Shown: piece after piece, positions 9,546-19,743 of the stretch | How the letters are laid out: each line of letters starts with the position of its first letter | How positions within the stretch are numbered: position 1 is the stretch's first letter | Origin: Porphyra umbilicalis | Taxonomy: Eukaryota > Rhodophyta > Bangiophyceae > Bangiales > Bangiaceae | NCBI GenBank assembly: GCA_002049455.2 | Contig: KV919080.1 | Location: 1 to 64,000, forward strand | DNA: 64,000 nucleotides | Direction: 5' to 3' | Position numbers and translations under genes: made by a program | Notes under the pieces: generated by a model | Told to the model about the DNA's origin: nothing | The model's input: the letters and a program-made list of their open reading frames with translations, nothing else | Databases searched by the model: none

Positions 9546-10336
9546 CTGAAATTTTCTTTTTGTTTCTGCTGGAACCTAACCCCATGCTCACTGGGGCGTG
9601 TGCCGTAAGACACCCCCGGCGAGAGGGTAGGAAAAAGAGGCATACACCCCCACAGCCTGTCTTTGACCTGCGTAGACATGTTTGTTTACTGCTGGAGCGC
9701 CCTTGCTCTCCACACTTCCCTCTGCAAGCGCGCAGCGCACCCCTCAGCCGCGTGCCGTCGGCACTGTGGCCCCACTCCCTCTGTCATTCCTATTGCCCGT
9801 CACCTCGGTATCTCTCCCGTACAAGAGGTCGAGTGCAAGGTAGCCTCGTCCATTCCCCCGCGTGAGAGCCCACTTCGTCGCGGTGCCACTTGTGCCGCAT
9901 GCTGACAGCGGGGAGCAAGGCCGGCGCCTGCCGTACCTGCATCTCTTCCCAGCTCTTCTTTGACAACAGTTACGAAAGCCCCTGTGACAGAGGCATCCAC
10001 GGCACCAGGCATGGCCGGTACACAACACCGGCGGACTCGCATGACTGGAAATGCGAGGGTTCCTGATGCTGCCCGTGCGCCTATGCTGTAGAACCCATCA
10101 CATACATGATGCGACCGTGTAGCTCGCTACCTGCCCCGTGGGCTGGCAATGCAGTGGGCTGAGTGGCGCACGACCGACGTTGTACATGCAGCCACTCCAC
10201 GGCGGCCACCTATGTCCATAGCACCAGTCGCCCCAATGCCACCACGAGGGTGAGCCCCCATACGCAATAGTTACACACGGAGGCAGGTGGCTGGATGAGA
10301 GATTGAAAAAAAAGACTGTTTACGGTAGTTCTTCCC
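9546..10336. other. Intergenic region
   Basis: Begins with the Pol III terminator of the tRNA and ends with the 3' flank of the SBPase gene. Only short frames without recognisable domains; no gene called. Confidence 0.5.
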
Positions 10337-11458
10337 CTAAGCCGTGGTGTCCACGGTCGCGTTCATCTCGGCCTTCTTGCCGACCATCTGCTCAAAGCGG
10401 GCGACTTCGCCCGCCGAGCCATAGCACACCTGGCTCCGGTCCTCCGTCGACTGCACCTTGATGTCGAGCACCGACCCAGAGCCGTCCGACGACTTGGCGC
10501 CGGCCTTCTCCATGACGTACCCAATCGGGCCGACCTCGTACAGGAGGCGGAGCTTGGCCTTCGCCGACGGCGACGACGGGTTGCAAAAGACACCCTTGCC
10601 CTTGACAAGGATCTGGTTGACGTCGCCGACCATGCCGCCCGAGTAGCGCAGCTGGAACTTCTCCTTGCGGTAGTAGTCGATGAGCTCCGCATAGCCGGGG
10701 TTGTCCTCGGCGGCGCGCAGGTTGCCGGGCGCGTACAGCTTGCCCTCGTTGACCGCCGTGAAGGTGGCCGTGTGCACCCACGAGCCGTGGCGGCTCGAAA
10801 AGTCGTCAATGAGCAGGAACTCGTGGGCGCCCTCCTTGCCCTCCATGGCCAGCGTCACGGTCGTGCGGGGGCCGTACAGGACCATGCCGCCGGCGACGAG
10901 CTCCCGACCCGTCGTGCCGACGAGCTTGTCACCCGGCCACACGCCAAAGATGGTGCCGACGGTGAAGTTGGTGTCAATGATGGAGGACCCGTCGAGCGGG
11001 TCAAATGCCACCGAGTAGGCGCCACCCTCGGTGATGGTCACCTCCTTGGGCACCTCCTCCGACGACGCGGTGGCGACCACGCCCGACGCCTCCAGGTTGT
11101 CAAAGATGATCTTGTCAGCCAGCATGTCAATGGCCAGCTGCTCGTCGCCAAAGTCATTAAAGCACGCCATCTTGTCGCACGAGGCGGTGCGGATCTTGTA
11201 CGCCACCTCCTTGCACGACGCAAACATGGCGGCGACGCACTTGACGAGCTTGGGGTCCGAGCCGGCGAGGAACTCCTCGAGCGTCTCGCCCGTCTGCGCC
11301 ATCCGCAGCGCCGCGGGGGCGGCGCGGAGAACCGAACGGCGGGCCGGCGCCGCGACGGCGGCGCCGGCAAAGGCCGTGGCGCGGGCGCCAACGGTGGCCG
11401 GCCGCGCCGCCACGCGGGCGGTCACGGACGCGGCGGCGGCGGGGGCGACAAAGGCCAT
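10337..11458 (-). CDS. Sedoheptulose-1,7-bisphosphatase, plastid
   Basis: Calvin-Benson enzyme hydrolysing sedoheptulose 1,7-bisphosphate to the 7-phosphate in the stroma, committing carbon to RuBP regeneration. Intronless, 373 residues. Residues 1-50 (MAFVAPAAAA..., Ala/Arg-rich, no acidic residues) form a plastid transit peptide. The metal and phosphate site DPLDGSS is at 153-159, followed by NFTVGTIFGVWPGDKL. The rest (APGNLRAAEDNPGY, LRYSGGMVGDVNQI, KAKLRLLYEVGPIGY) matches plant SBPase rather than FBPase over its full length. Cys94 and Cys99 in SCDKMAC keep the CxxxxC spacing of the thioredoxin-regulated disulfide of the plant enzyme. The start at 11458 was chosen because it gives the transit peptide start shared with other plastid proteins here; the longer upstream frame is GC-rich leader. 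Confidence 0.93.
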   Translation of the reverse strand: MAFVAPAAAASVTARVAARPATVGARATAFAGAAVAAPARRSVLRAAPAALRMAQTGETLEEFLAGSDPKLVKCVAAMFASCKEVAYKIRTASCDKMACFNDFGDEQLAIDMLADKIIFDNLEASGVVATASSEEVPKEVTITEGGAYSVAFDPLDGSSIIDTNFTVGTIFGVWPGDKLVGTTGRELVAGGMVLYGPRTTVTLAMEGKEGAHEFLLIDDFSSRHGSWVHTATFTAVNEGKLYAPGNLRAAEDNPGYAELIDYYRKEKFQLRYSGGMVGDVNQILVKGKGVFCNPSSPSAKAKLRLLYEVGPIGYVMEKAGAKSSDGSGSVLDIKVQSTEDRSQVCYGSAGEVARFEQMVGKKAEMNATVDTTA

Positions 11459-12219
11459 GGCGGCAACCGTCGGCGGCGCGGCAGGCCGGGGGTAAGGGGC
11501 GGAAAGGGAAGGGGAGGGGGGGGCGACGGTGGATGCGAGAACGTGCGGCAACAAGTGCAGCGCGTCAACCGGCGGTGGTAGGGCGGAGGGAGAAGAAGTC
11601 ACCCGCTGACAAGGGCTCGGGCGATGCACACGGCGGCGGGGTGGTCGCCTCGGCGCGGCCAGCGGTGATTGCCCCGCGGGCACATCGTGGAGCGCTGCGT
11701 GGCCGCGACGGTCCAGGAGCGGCAGGCGCCCCGGCAGCCTGTGGCCCCAGGTCCGCGCCATGCGCCTCTGGCGGGCATGAGAGGTGGAGAGCGCTCCCCC
11801 CTCTTTCCGGATACAAGGCCAGGGGGGCATCCCCAGCGCTGTCTCGATCTGCTGCACGCGTCCGTGTGCCGATCTCCCACCAAAAGCCCTGGTGATTCAC
11901 ATGCGGCGACTCTTCTCGCCGCAACTAATTACCAGTGAACAGTTGACCGAAAAGGCATCTTGACACGACGGCTTGTTGCAGCCGGCCGTCCCGCGCAAAC
12001 GGCTCCGTGCGTGGCACGGCGGCAGTGTCGGCTGCACGAAACTCGTCGCTGCGCGCGGCCGCAGCCATACCCCGCGTCGCCTGCTCTGGCGACCGACCCC
12101 CCCTGTGCCGCCCCCTCCCTATCGACGCCCCCACTGTGCCGCCCCCGGCCTATCGACACCCCCCTGGGCCTCAACCGCATCCTACCGACGCCCTCCTCTG
12201 CCCGTGTGCCGCACCGGCC
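11459..12219. other. Divergent intergenic region between SBPase and AOS1
   Basis: Head-to-head spacer of 760 bp that must hold both promoters. Purine-rich on the SBPase side, C-rich on the AOS1 side (cccccctatcgac repeats near 12110-12170), and more balanced in the middle (11890-11960). No TATA box or other motif I would defend. Confidence 0.45.
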
Positions 12220-12909
12220 ATGGCCTCTGCGGCGGATCCGGCGCCCCCCCCCCCCCCAACGGCACGGCGGCCATGCCCGACGCGGGCGCGACCGGCGCCC
12301 CCCCACCCCCCCCCCCCCCGCGCCTTGACGTCGGAAGAAGCCGCCGTCTATGACCGCCAAATCCGCCTGTGGGGCCTCGAAGCGCAGCAGCGCCTCGCCG
12401 CCTCCCGCCTCCTCCTCGTCGGCACGCTGCCGTCGCACCTCGGCGCCGAGCTCGCCAAAAACGTGGCCCTCGCCGGCGTCGCGCGGCTGACGCTGTGCCC
12501 CTTCCCCTCGTCGGCGCCGACGACGCCGTGCTTCCTCGGCGGGACGACCGCCGCAATGGTCGCCGCGCTCGCCGAGATGAACCCGCACGTGGCCGTTGAC
12601 GTGCTGCCGCCGTCGCCGGCCGTGCCGGCGCTGGGTGCCTACGCCGCCGTGTGCGCGGTGGAGCTCGGTGGGGGGCACGAGGCGGCGCTCGCCGACGCGG
12701 CGCGGGCGGCGGGGGTGCCGTTTTTTTCGGGCCGCACCGGGGGGCTGTACGGGGGGCTGTTTATCGATGCGGGCACGTGGTCGCCGGCGGGGGGGGGGGG
12801 GGGGGCGGGGCGGGGGGGGTACCGAGACGCCTGCTGCCGCCGCCGCCGCCGCCCCCACCCCTGCCGCCGGTGGTGTGAATGGGGGGGGGGGGGCGCCGCC
12901 GCCGCCACT

Positions 12910-12940
<31 letters not shown>

Positions 12941-13455
12941 CCTCGACGGCGACGGTCTTCCCGCCGCACGCGGCGGCGCGGGCGGTGCCGCCCGCCGACG
13001 CGGTCGTCGGGTGGGGCCTCATGGGCGCCCTCGGCGAGTTGGCCGACGCCGTGGCGCCCGGCGGCGGCAGCAGCGGCGGCGGCGGCGGCGGCGGCGGCGG
13101 CCACGGCACGGACGGCGGTGGCGACGCGGCGGCGGTTGCGGCGGCGACGGCGGCGACCGCGGCGGCGGGCGCCGACGCGCCGCCGTCCGCGCCGCCGCCG
13201 ACGTTTGGGGAGGTGTGGGCGCGCCGCGGCGGCGGCGGCGGCGGCGGCCGCGGGCGGCGCGGCGAAGACGGCCTCGTCGACGCCGTTGCCAAAACGGCGG
13301 GCGTGGCGCTGCCGGCCGTTGCCGCGTGCGTCGGCGGCGTGTGGGGGCGGGAGGTGATCAAGGTCGCGTCGGGCGTGGGCGTGCCCCTGCGCAACTTTTT
13401 TTGGTTTGACGGCCGCACGGGGGCGGGGGTGGTGGAGGCGGTGGGCGTGGAATGA
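12220..13455 (+). CDS. SAE1: SUMO-activating enzyme subunit 1 (AOS1/SAE1-like)
   Basis: Regulatory subunit of the heterodimeric E1 that adenylates SUMO together with UBA2. It acts in the nucleus and cytoplasm. The frame gives 411 residues against about 320-350 usually. A Pro/Ala-rich N-terminus (1-36) is followed by EEAAVYDRQIRLWGLEAQQRL (residues 39 on), the hallmark of Ubl E1 N-terminal halves. LGAELAKNVALAGVARLTL is the adenylation fold; the usual glycine-rich loop before it is replaced by GTLPSH. The C-terminus has VGGVWGREVIKVASGVGVPLRNFFWFD. The middle (about 190-345) is inflated by Gly/Ala repeats. Between two G-runs (about 12788-12805 and 12881-12892) the peptide turns Arg/Cys-rich, while the next frame reads a plausible TPAAAAAAAPTPAAGGVNGG. 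That suggests two compensating run-length errors. Confidence 0.85.
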
Positions 13456-13838
13456 AGCGGGGGGGGGGGGGGGCGTTGGGTCGGGATGGTGCCACAAACG
13501 GCTGGCGGGGTGGGTGGGTGTGGCTGCAGGAAGACTGCAAACTACAGCATAGGCATACGGGGTTTGTCGCTACGGGCTTGCTTTCACTGGACTGTACCGC
13601 AGAGCCCGTGTTTGGCATACTTTGCACTTGCCGTATGTTTTCCTGGTCTGGCTTATCAGATCACCCAGCTGCGTTGCGTGCGCTCTTGCGCACCAACGTT
13701 GGCTCGGCGGTGAGACCCCACATGAGATGGCATCGCGCGCACTCCACCGTGCTTTGTGAAAGATTCTCAGCCAAAATTTCGGCGTTGTCAGGAATCAGAG
13801 AGTGGGCTCTTCACAGGATAGTTGCCCAATGCATGGTG
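13456..13838. other. Intergenic region
   Basis: 3' flank of AOS1, beginning with a 14-base G-run. No gene seen. Confidence 0.5.
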
Positions 13839-13840
13839 TA

Positions 13841-14076
13841 TGGCGCGTCGCCAAAGAATGATCGGATCTGAGAAACGCTCACAGCAAGTCACAACAGTTC
13901 ACAGCAGCTCACAGCACAGAATTTAAAATTGCTGTGATCGTCCTTGCCTCCCACAGAGCCATCCAGGAGCCCTCAGCATGCAATTTTATTTCAAAGCACA
14001 GTCACAGCACGGTCACAGCATGCTGCAACTTGCTGTGGAACTTGCTCGGATCCGATCATTCTTTGGCGACGCGCCA
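13841..14076. mobile_element. 236-bp MITE with 28-bp perfect terminal inverted repeats
   Basis: The first 28 bases (starting TGGCGCGTCGCC) are the exact inverse complement of the last 28, and similarity extends imperfectly to about 48 bp. TA lies on both sides (13839-13840 and 14077-14078), the target duplication of Tc1/mariner/IS630 elements. The inside is rich in CACAG motifs in both orientations, arranged as subterminal repeats. No coding capacity. Perfect repeats imply recent mobility. Confidence 0.85.
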
Positions 14077-14078
14077 TA

Positions 14079-14734
14079 TCAATTCAGAAGTCGCTCCCAA
14101 ACAGGCCAACAATTGGGCTTCGCTTGATTAGATAATCGTTCCTGAATGAAATATACAGCGACCATCTCATAGGTCCTTCTTGGTCCCGTCCACGCTCGCT
14201 CTGGAACTGTTCTCAGAACTGCTGCTTCGAGCGATCCTGAGAATCATTCTGAGTCGTGTTTCCAAACATTCCAGGGCCTTCCCCAAGATTGGTCTCTTGT
14301 CGGGGTCCTCGACTGTCCAAGACAATCGTCAAGTTCGACCGGCAGGTGCGCACAGAGTCTTGGCGGACGAACCTTTGGTCGATTCTCTTTTGCCCACTGG
14401 AGAGTTTCTAAAACGACATTTGGGCACGACCTTTGTTCGATACACTGAAGATTACGATAGATATGGACGCTCTTGGCGTTGAAGAATTGAACTCGGAACA
14501 TCGTAACAAAGCATGGTGTCGTTGGTCTTTGCTTTCGCAATGGACGAGGATATATATGGAGCAAGAGTGGGAGGAACAAGGCCGTATTAATATTGATCTA
14601 TGTACAGAGAAGTGGAAAAAGCGGCTCGGATGCCCCTCATCCGAGTCGGTAGCCTCTAGGTGACAAGGGTCTCACACGTCAACGTCTGGCGTCGGCCCCA
14701 GCCTCGGCACAGACGACACGCGTTGAGCAAACGC
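14079..14734. other. Intergenic region
   Basis: AT-balanced DNA, no gene supported. A 100-codon frame at 14180-14482 has no recognisable domain. Confidence 0.5.
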
Positions 14735-15115
14735 TTAGAGGATCTTGCCGATGAGCGACACGGGCAGCTCGGCCCACGCCACCACCTGCTCGTAGATGCT
14801 CCGGCCTGTCAGGATCTCCACAACCAGCCCCGACGCAAAGCCAACCATGGCGCCGCGGCCATTGACCACCTCAGAGAAGCGCGTCCACCCTTGCGGCCGG
14901 TTAGACTGGGCCTCAATCTTGGCCTCGGCGTCGCGGCCAGTCTTGTTAAACTTGCGATTCTCGTCACCCACCGCCATCATGACGGCGGCGCCACGAGCGG
15001 TGGGGGTGGCCGCTAGCGACAGGGGCGCCACAAACGTCGACGACCGCGTCGAGACGACGGCGGCGGTGGGGCGAGCGGTCGCGGGCAGGGCCACAGCAGA
15101 GCCGACGAAAGCCAT
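14735..15115 (-). CDS. One-helix LHC-superfamily protein (OHP/HLIP-like), plastid, copy 1
   Basis: Small thylakoid chlorophyll-binding protein of the LHC/ELIP/HLIP superfamily; relatives bind pigment during photosystem assembly and under high light. 126 residues, intronless. Residues 1-47 (MAFVGSAVAL..., Ser/Thr/Ala/Arg) are a plastid transit peptide, probably cut near MMAVGD. The single membrane helix carries the superfamily motif E82-x-x-N85-G-R87-x-A-M-x-G-F, followed by a Gly-rich helix ending VVEILTG. This is the conserved Glu-Arg salt-bridge and chlorophyll-ligand pattern. A soluble stretch DAEAKIEAQSNRPQGWTRF precedes it. A close paralogue lies at 37131-37514 on the other strand, with conserved upstream DNA. 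Confidence 0.85.
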   Translation of the reverse strand: MAFVGSAVALPATARPTAAVVSTRSSTFVAPLSLAATPTARGAAVMMAVGDENRKFNKTGRDAEAKIEAQSNRPQGWTRFSEVVNGRGAMVGFASGLVVEILTGRSIYEQVVAWAELPVSLIGKIL

Positions 15116-15304
15116 GGTTGACGTTGGGAGGGAAGGCGGGAGGGTGTTGAAAGGGGTGCGGGAGATGTGGTGACGGCGGTTGTGGCGGTGGTAGTGGTAT
15201 GGGAATGGAGCAAGAGAATGAGAAAGACAGAGCGTGTAGGGGTGTGCAGGTGTGTGGGTGTGCCTGCGTACAATGGTAGCGTCCGGGTGTCGGACGGGCG
15301 GGCG

Positions 15305-15328
15305 CCGCGGAGCTCACTCTTGTAGTGA
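15305..15328 (-). promoter_or_regulatory. Conserved upstream element of one-helix gene copy 1
   Basis: On the minus strand this reads cactacaagagtgagctccg followed by cgg, about 190 bp before the ATG at 15115. The second one-helix gene has cactacaaatgcgagctccg plus cgg at the same distance (36930-36953). Three differences in 23 bases inside otherwise diverged non-coding DNA suggest a retained promoter element. Role inferred only. Confidence 0.5.
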
Positions 15329-15660
15329 CACCGCCATTGCCGCGGGCGGGCTCATTGTATTCTTCCGGAGGCCGCTCCACCGCAGCCACATGCCGCGACG
15401 CCACCGGCGGGTAGTCAACGTGCAACGCATTCCGCATAATCGTCGGCTTGCCGCCGTGCCATCGTATGCAAACGTGATTGCGCGCACACCACGGCCCAAG
15501 CCAGGTCGATGCAAAAGATACACGCGTCATGAACGAGAGTCGCTGTAAGGCTTAGTCGTCTGGGACTTCGTGTTGCCCGTCCTGCCGATTGCACGCAGTG
15601 TCGGGCGGCGTTTCCGGTTCCATCTTGCCACTGCTTGCGGTGGAGGCCTGATTTGGACGG

Positions 15661-15780
15661 CCACCCGGTCCGCCTCCCAGTGTCAACGGCTCGTATGCAA
15701 AGTTTGCATTCGTTTCTCACACCATTCCTGAACAAACGGGTGGTCCAGACGCTGGAGCATGTCCAGCGATGTCATTCGGC
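15661..15780. repeat. Dispersed repeat, copy A
   Basis: About 120 bp similar to 36612-36725 in the same orientation, for example gcattcgttt, acgggtgg, ccagacgctggag and ccagcgatgtcattc. In copy B the minus strand reads as a peptide (RLGHPFVQEW...ERMQALQPG), so these may be two fragments of a once-coding mobile element. Each copy lies 400-550 bp upstream of a one-helix gene, but in opposite orientation relative to it. Confidence 0.6.
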
Positions 15781-16909
15781 GCCCATTGGCAACCGCGGCG
15801 GTTCGCGGCGTGTGCCTGGGCCAGGTCTCCATGCTATGCGGCGATTTTTTTTCTTTGATTACCTAGGGCAGGCTTCAGTTTGATTTCCGCATGGTTTTAG
15901 TGTACTTGTGGAGTTGACGCGTGCTTGACAAATCCGTTACAATTGTCCTGTAGAAATTCCCTGGCCTTTAGGACAGGGTGCTCTCAAAGTGTAGTGATGC
16001 ACGCATATACTTAGATCATGGGACTTGCTCTCCGTTTCAGCGGTGGCAGTCTACATTCGTATCCTCAGGGATCTGAGGGCGTGTCAGCGTTGGAAGGGTC
16101 GCGATGACGCTAAAAGCGAATAGAGTTACGTGGCTCAGAAGGACTGTCCTGCCACAGGGGTCACAGGGCGCCTGCCCCCCTGCCCCCCCCCACCGCCCTG
16201 AGCTGCGCGCGGCGACCGGCTTCCGGGGTTCGAAGCGCCCACGATGACCCGCGGGTGATCGTGCCTGCGCGCCGGCTTCTGTGGCGGCGGCGCGTCGGCG
16301 GTTGCTGATGCCATCTACCGGTGCGGTCAGAGGCGCCGCGTCGCGCGGTGGTCGATCCCATCCGCCCGCCCGTGCGCCGTGTCGGCCGCGCGCAGGTGCG
16401 CTGCGCGGCGGTGTGACGGCCCCGCCCGCGGGCATTGCACCACGCCAGCGGGCCACCGCCGCTGCGGCGGTGGCGGCAGCACCCCTTTCCCCGCCCCACG
16501 CCCCCCCCGCCACGGCAACGTGGCTGTATGTGCCCCCGTGCGTGCTCGCGGCCATGGAGCCGGCCGGTGTGCCCGGTATCTATGCGTCGCCGTGCGCGCC
16601 ATCGCCCTGAAGGCCAGGGTATTGCACATACGAGCCTGGAATCTCAGAAGGTCACACTCGTTCGTTTGCTGCGAAGCGAACGGACCGGCGGTGTCCGTCG
16701 CAAACCGTACGGACGCGACCACTCGGCGGTAGTCGTGGAACGCCTTGTGTGCTGGGGCGGCGATGCGTGGGGAAGTGCCGCCTCGGAGCACTGAGTGGAG
16801 CTGTGCAGGGGGCCCCGCGGGGCACCATCTACGGTGAAAGAGGGGGAGTAGTAGAGATGGGTTGATTGACAGATGTGGACTAAATTTAGTGTCTATTGTA
16901 CCGCCAAAT

Positions 16910-16949
16910 GGCATCAAATGATGCCCGGTGGTGCATCAAATGATGCACC
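16910..16949. repeat. Pair of adjacent palindromes
   Basis: Two perfect inverted repeats with the same AA centre lie back to back: GGCATCA-AA-TGATGCC (16910-16925) and GGTGCATCA-AA-TGATGCACC (16930-16949). They share the core GCATCAAATGATGC. A duplicated dimeric binding site is one reading; function unknown. Confidence 0.65.
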
Positions 16950-17693
16950 CTCTCACAAGGGCCAGACAACGACGGTTCGACGCCTCTTTTTCTGGCGTCT
17001 GCAGCACCCCCCGTTTGTATTGCAGTCTGCTCAATTTTGCCTGTCCAAAACGAAACGCAGTTCTCGGAACAATTGTGGCTGTCATGAAAGATGAGCAAAT
17101 GTTTGAGAAGGTCTGCCGGAAATAGACGAGGCCAGTATTCAGAGCCAGTTTCATTTGTTATTTGATGTTGAATGTCTCTTTTTTGAGTCTTTCGGGCCAC
17201 TCGACGTGAAACCGGAGCACCAGCTGTCCTCTCCTGGGCCCCCATTCCGCTGAAGAAGTTGATAACTAGGCATCTTGGGTCGTATTGACGGACCGCCTTC
17301 TCCCCCATGCAGTCCTTATATGCTCTGTTTCCGGCTTCTGCGGGCGATGGTGGCACAAGCACCCGGGATCGAGCAAGACTGGAGAAACTTGACCGTTTGC
17401 TGAGAGCAAGGGATCCAAGAACTGGATAGGCTGCCTGGAAATGACGGTGGGCTGGGCCTGACGGGGGTAATCCGCTGCCTTTGACGTCACCGCGCCAGTC
17501 TGCGCTGTCACTGCATAACAACTTGCGCTCTTTCGCTCACCGTGTCCCTGTTTCCACCTCCTAGCTTTTCTGGCTGGCGTCTTTCTTTGTGTCTGGTGCC
17601 CCAAGCGCGAGTCCACCCTATTTGCACTTTCCGGACCACACCTCCCTGCCCCCTTCTCTACCCCCTGCCTTTACATCCTACCCCGCGCTCGGC

Positions 17694-18593
17694 ATGTTCT
17701 CCGCCGAGACGCGGCAGCACCTCGTGCGCATGGTGTGCCTTGACGGAAAGAATGTGACTGACGCCGCGCATTACTTGCGCCTCTCTGAGCGGTCGGCGCG
17801 GCGTTTCCTGCGCTACTTCATGGAGTCTGGTGGCGAATTTTACCACGACCCTGAGCAGTGGAACCGGCATGCGGACAATGTGGAGGACGACCCGACGCTG
17901 CGGGATGCCGTCCTCTCCGCGGTACGCAAGCAGCCGGAGCTCTTCGTGGACGAGCTGGCGGAGGCGGTAAACGCCCTGACGGTGGCCGTGGACGGCGCCG
18001 TGTAGGTGTCGCCGGCGTCGGTCGGGAGAATTCTGGCCCGGAACGGGTACACGCGCAAGATTATCGAGAAGGCGGTTTTTACGCGAAACGAGGCCCAGAG
18101 GGTTGCGTGGGTGGCTTTCCAATGGCAGATCCCTCTGAGATGCCGCGTCTACGTGGACGAAGCTCATCGGGTGGGCCGTGCGGCGGTGCGCATGGTCGGT
18201 GCGTGGCACGCGGTCTGAGCTGTACGTGGCGTCGTCCGCAGGGGCCAAGACCAGTTTTTTTGTTGCTATGGCTCACGACCGCGTGCTCGACTGGTTCATC
18301 ACTCGCCCACCTCCGGGGCAGACGTCTGTTGATTTCCTCATTTTTTTGACCACGCTTGTGCTTCCCGGAATGACGGCGTGTGTGAAGAGGGGTTGGGCTG
18401 AACAGCCACCACGCTGTGTCCTGGTGCTGAACAACGCCCTATCCACGACGAGGTGGCCCTGCAAAGGGTGAGGGCTGCCGGTGTGTTTGTTTTGTTGTTG
18501 CCCCCTTACTCGCCTGACTTCAATCCCATAGAGGATATTTTTTCTGTGGGAAGCAGTTGGCTCCGGCGTTGGTGCTCACCAGATCAGTTTTAA
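17694..18593 (+). pseudogene. IS630/Tc1-mariner transposase pseudogene
   Basis: DDE transposase of a cut-and-paste DNA transposon. The N-terminal helix-turn-helix region starts MFSAETRQHLVRMVCLDGKN. It continues through SVGRILARNGYTRKII to the first catalytic block VYVDEAH (first Asp). The second block reads VLVLNNA where active enzymes have a DNA motif, so the second catalytic Asp is Asn. The third block LLPPYSPDFNPIEDIF is well kept. The frame is broken: an in-frame TAG at 18003-18005, another stop at 18216-18218, and at least two frame changes (near 18200 and 18440). The gene is therefore dead. I could not find convincing terminal inverted repeats. Two TA-flanked MITEs elsewhere in the window belong to the same superfamily, but their ends need not match this element. 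Confidence 0.85.
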
Positions 18594-18870
18594 TGCGTAG
18601 CTGATAACAACCGTAGATAGCATGCTACTGCACATCAACGGGAACCTGTGCCGTGGGTTTGCTCGCGCTGCTGTGAGGCGATACAACCTCTATGTGCCGT
18701 ACACTGTAACACGTTCTCCATCTCCACAGACGTCACCTGCTATGTCACAGGTGCCCTAAACAGAAACACCGTCCGACAATTCTGACACAACACCGTTCCA
18801 TCACCACAACCCACAGACAACAAAACCACCCGGAAACAAAACAGCATTTGCCCTCCCACCAACAGCAAAA
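18594..18870. other. Short spacer
   Basis: No gene seen between the transposase remnant and the tandem repeat. Confidence 0.45.
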
Positions 18871-19735
18871 CGATGGGGGGCCTGCGGCAACACAAAACAC
18901 AAGGAACTGGGAGCTCTTCCTATACTGCACCGGGTAATTCATGGTCGCTGAGCACGCTCCCGCTATCAGAAAAAGATTATGAGCACGTCTCGCTCTTTTA
19001 TGGGCCCTCGAAGAGACACAAACGAGGGGGCCCATCGACTATCTTTTTTCTCTGCAGCGGCCGGGTGCGGACCACTGCGATTCGAGCATAGACGTACCCA
19101 GCGCAGCATGTTGCACCCACGGGCGTACCAAACGGACCACCACAGCCAGAGCTATGGGCCGGGGCGTTTTCAGCCGCCCCTCCGTGACCACAACCAATAT
19201 GATGGGGGGCACGCGGCAGCACGAAGCCCACGAAACTGGGAGCTCCCCTTATATTGTACCGGGTACCTCAGGGTCGCTGAGAACGCTCCCGCTGTCAGAA
19301 AACGATTCTGAGCACGTCTCGCCCTTTTATGGGCCCTCGAAGAGACACAAACGGGGGGGCCCATCGACTTTCTTTTTTCTCGGCAGCGGCCGGGTGCGGA
19401 CCACTGCGGTTCAAGCATGAACGTACCTAGCGCAGCATGTTGTACCCACGGGCGTCACGAATGGACCACCACAGCCAGAGTTACGGGCCGCGGCGTTTTC
19501 AGCCGCCCCTCCGTGACCACGACCAAGATGTTGGGGGGCACGCGGCAACACGAAACAGACGGAACTGGGAGCTCCCTCTATACTTCTTCGGGTAAATCAG
19601 GGTCTCTGAGCACGATTCCGCCGTCAGAAAACGATTCTGAGCACGTCTCGCGGTTTTATGACCCTCACTGGAAAAGAGTCACGAATGGGGGGGCCCATCG
19701 ACTACCGTTTATCTCATCATCGGCTGGGTCATGAT
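18871..19735. repeat. 329-bp tandem repeat, about 2.6 copies
   Basis: The motif around atggggggc(a/c) recurs at 18873, 19202 and 19531, an exact 329-bp period. Each unit includes gggagctc, ctgagcacg, tcagaaaa(c/a)gatt, gagcacgtctcgc, a run ending gggcccatcgact, and gttttcagccgcccctccg. Units differ by roughly 10%. No gene in it; a minisatellite-like array of unknown origin. Confidence 0.8.
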
Positions 19736-19743
19736 CTTTTACC

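Larger units (their letters stand above)
15329..17693. other. Gene-poor spacer with short repeats
   Basis: About 2.4 kb without a supported gene. It contains a dispersed repeat at 15661-15780 (second copy at 36612-36725) and a pair of adjacent small palindromes at 16910-16949. A GC-rich patch at 16150-16600 has overlapping frames on both strands and no domain. Confidence 0.5.

Noticed and set aside
10337-11458. Calling the bisphosphatase FBPase
   Set aside because: Residues around the DPLDGSS site and the C-terminal half (VGTIFGVWPGDKL, LRYSGGMVGDVNQI, VGPIGYVMEKAGA) fit sedoheptulose-bisphosphatase over fructose-bisphosphatase.
18871-19735. CRISPR-like repeat array
   Set aside because: The repeated unit is the full 329 bp without separate spacers, and the genome is eukaryotic.
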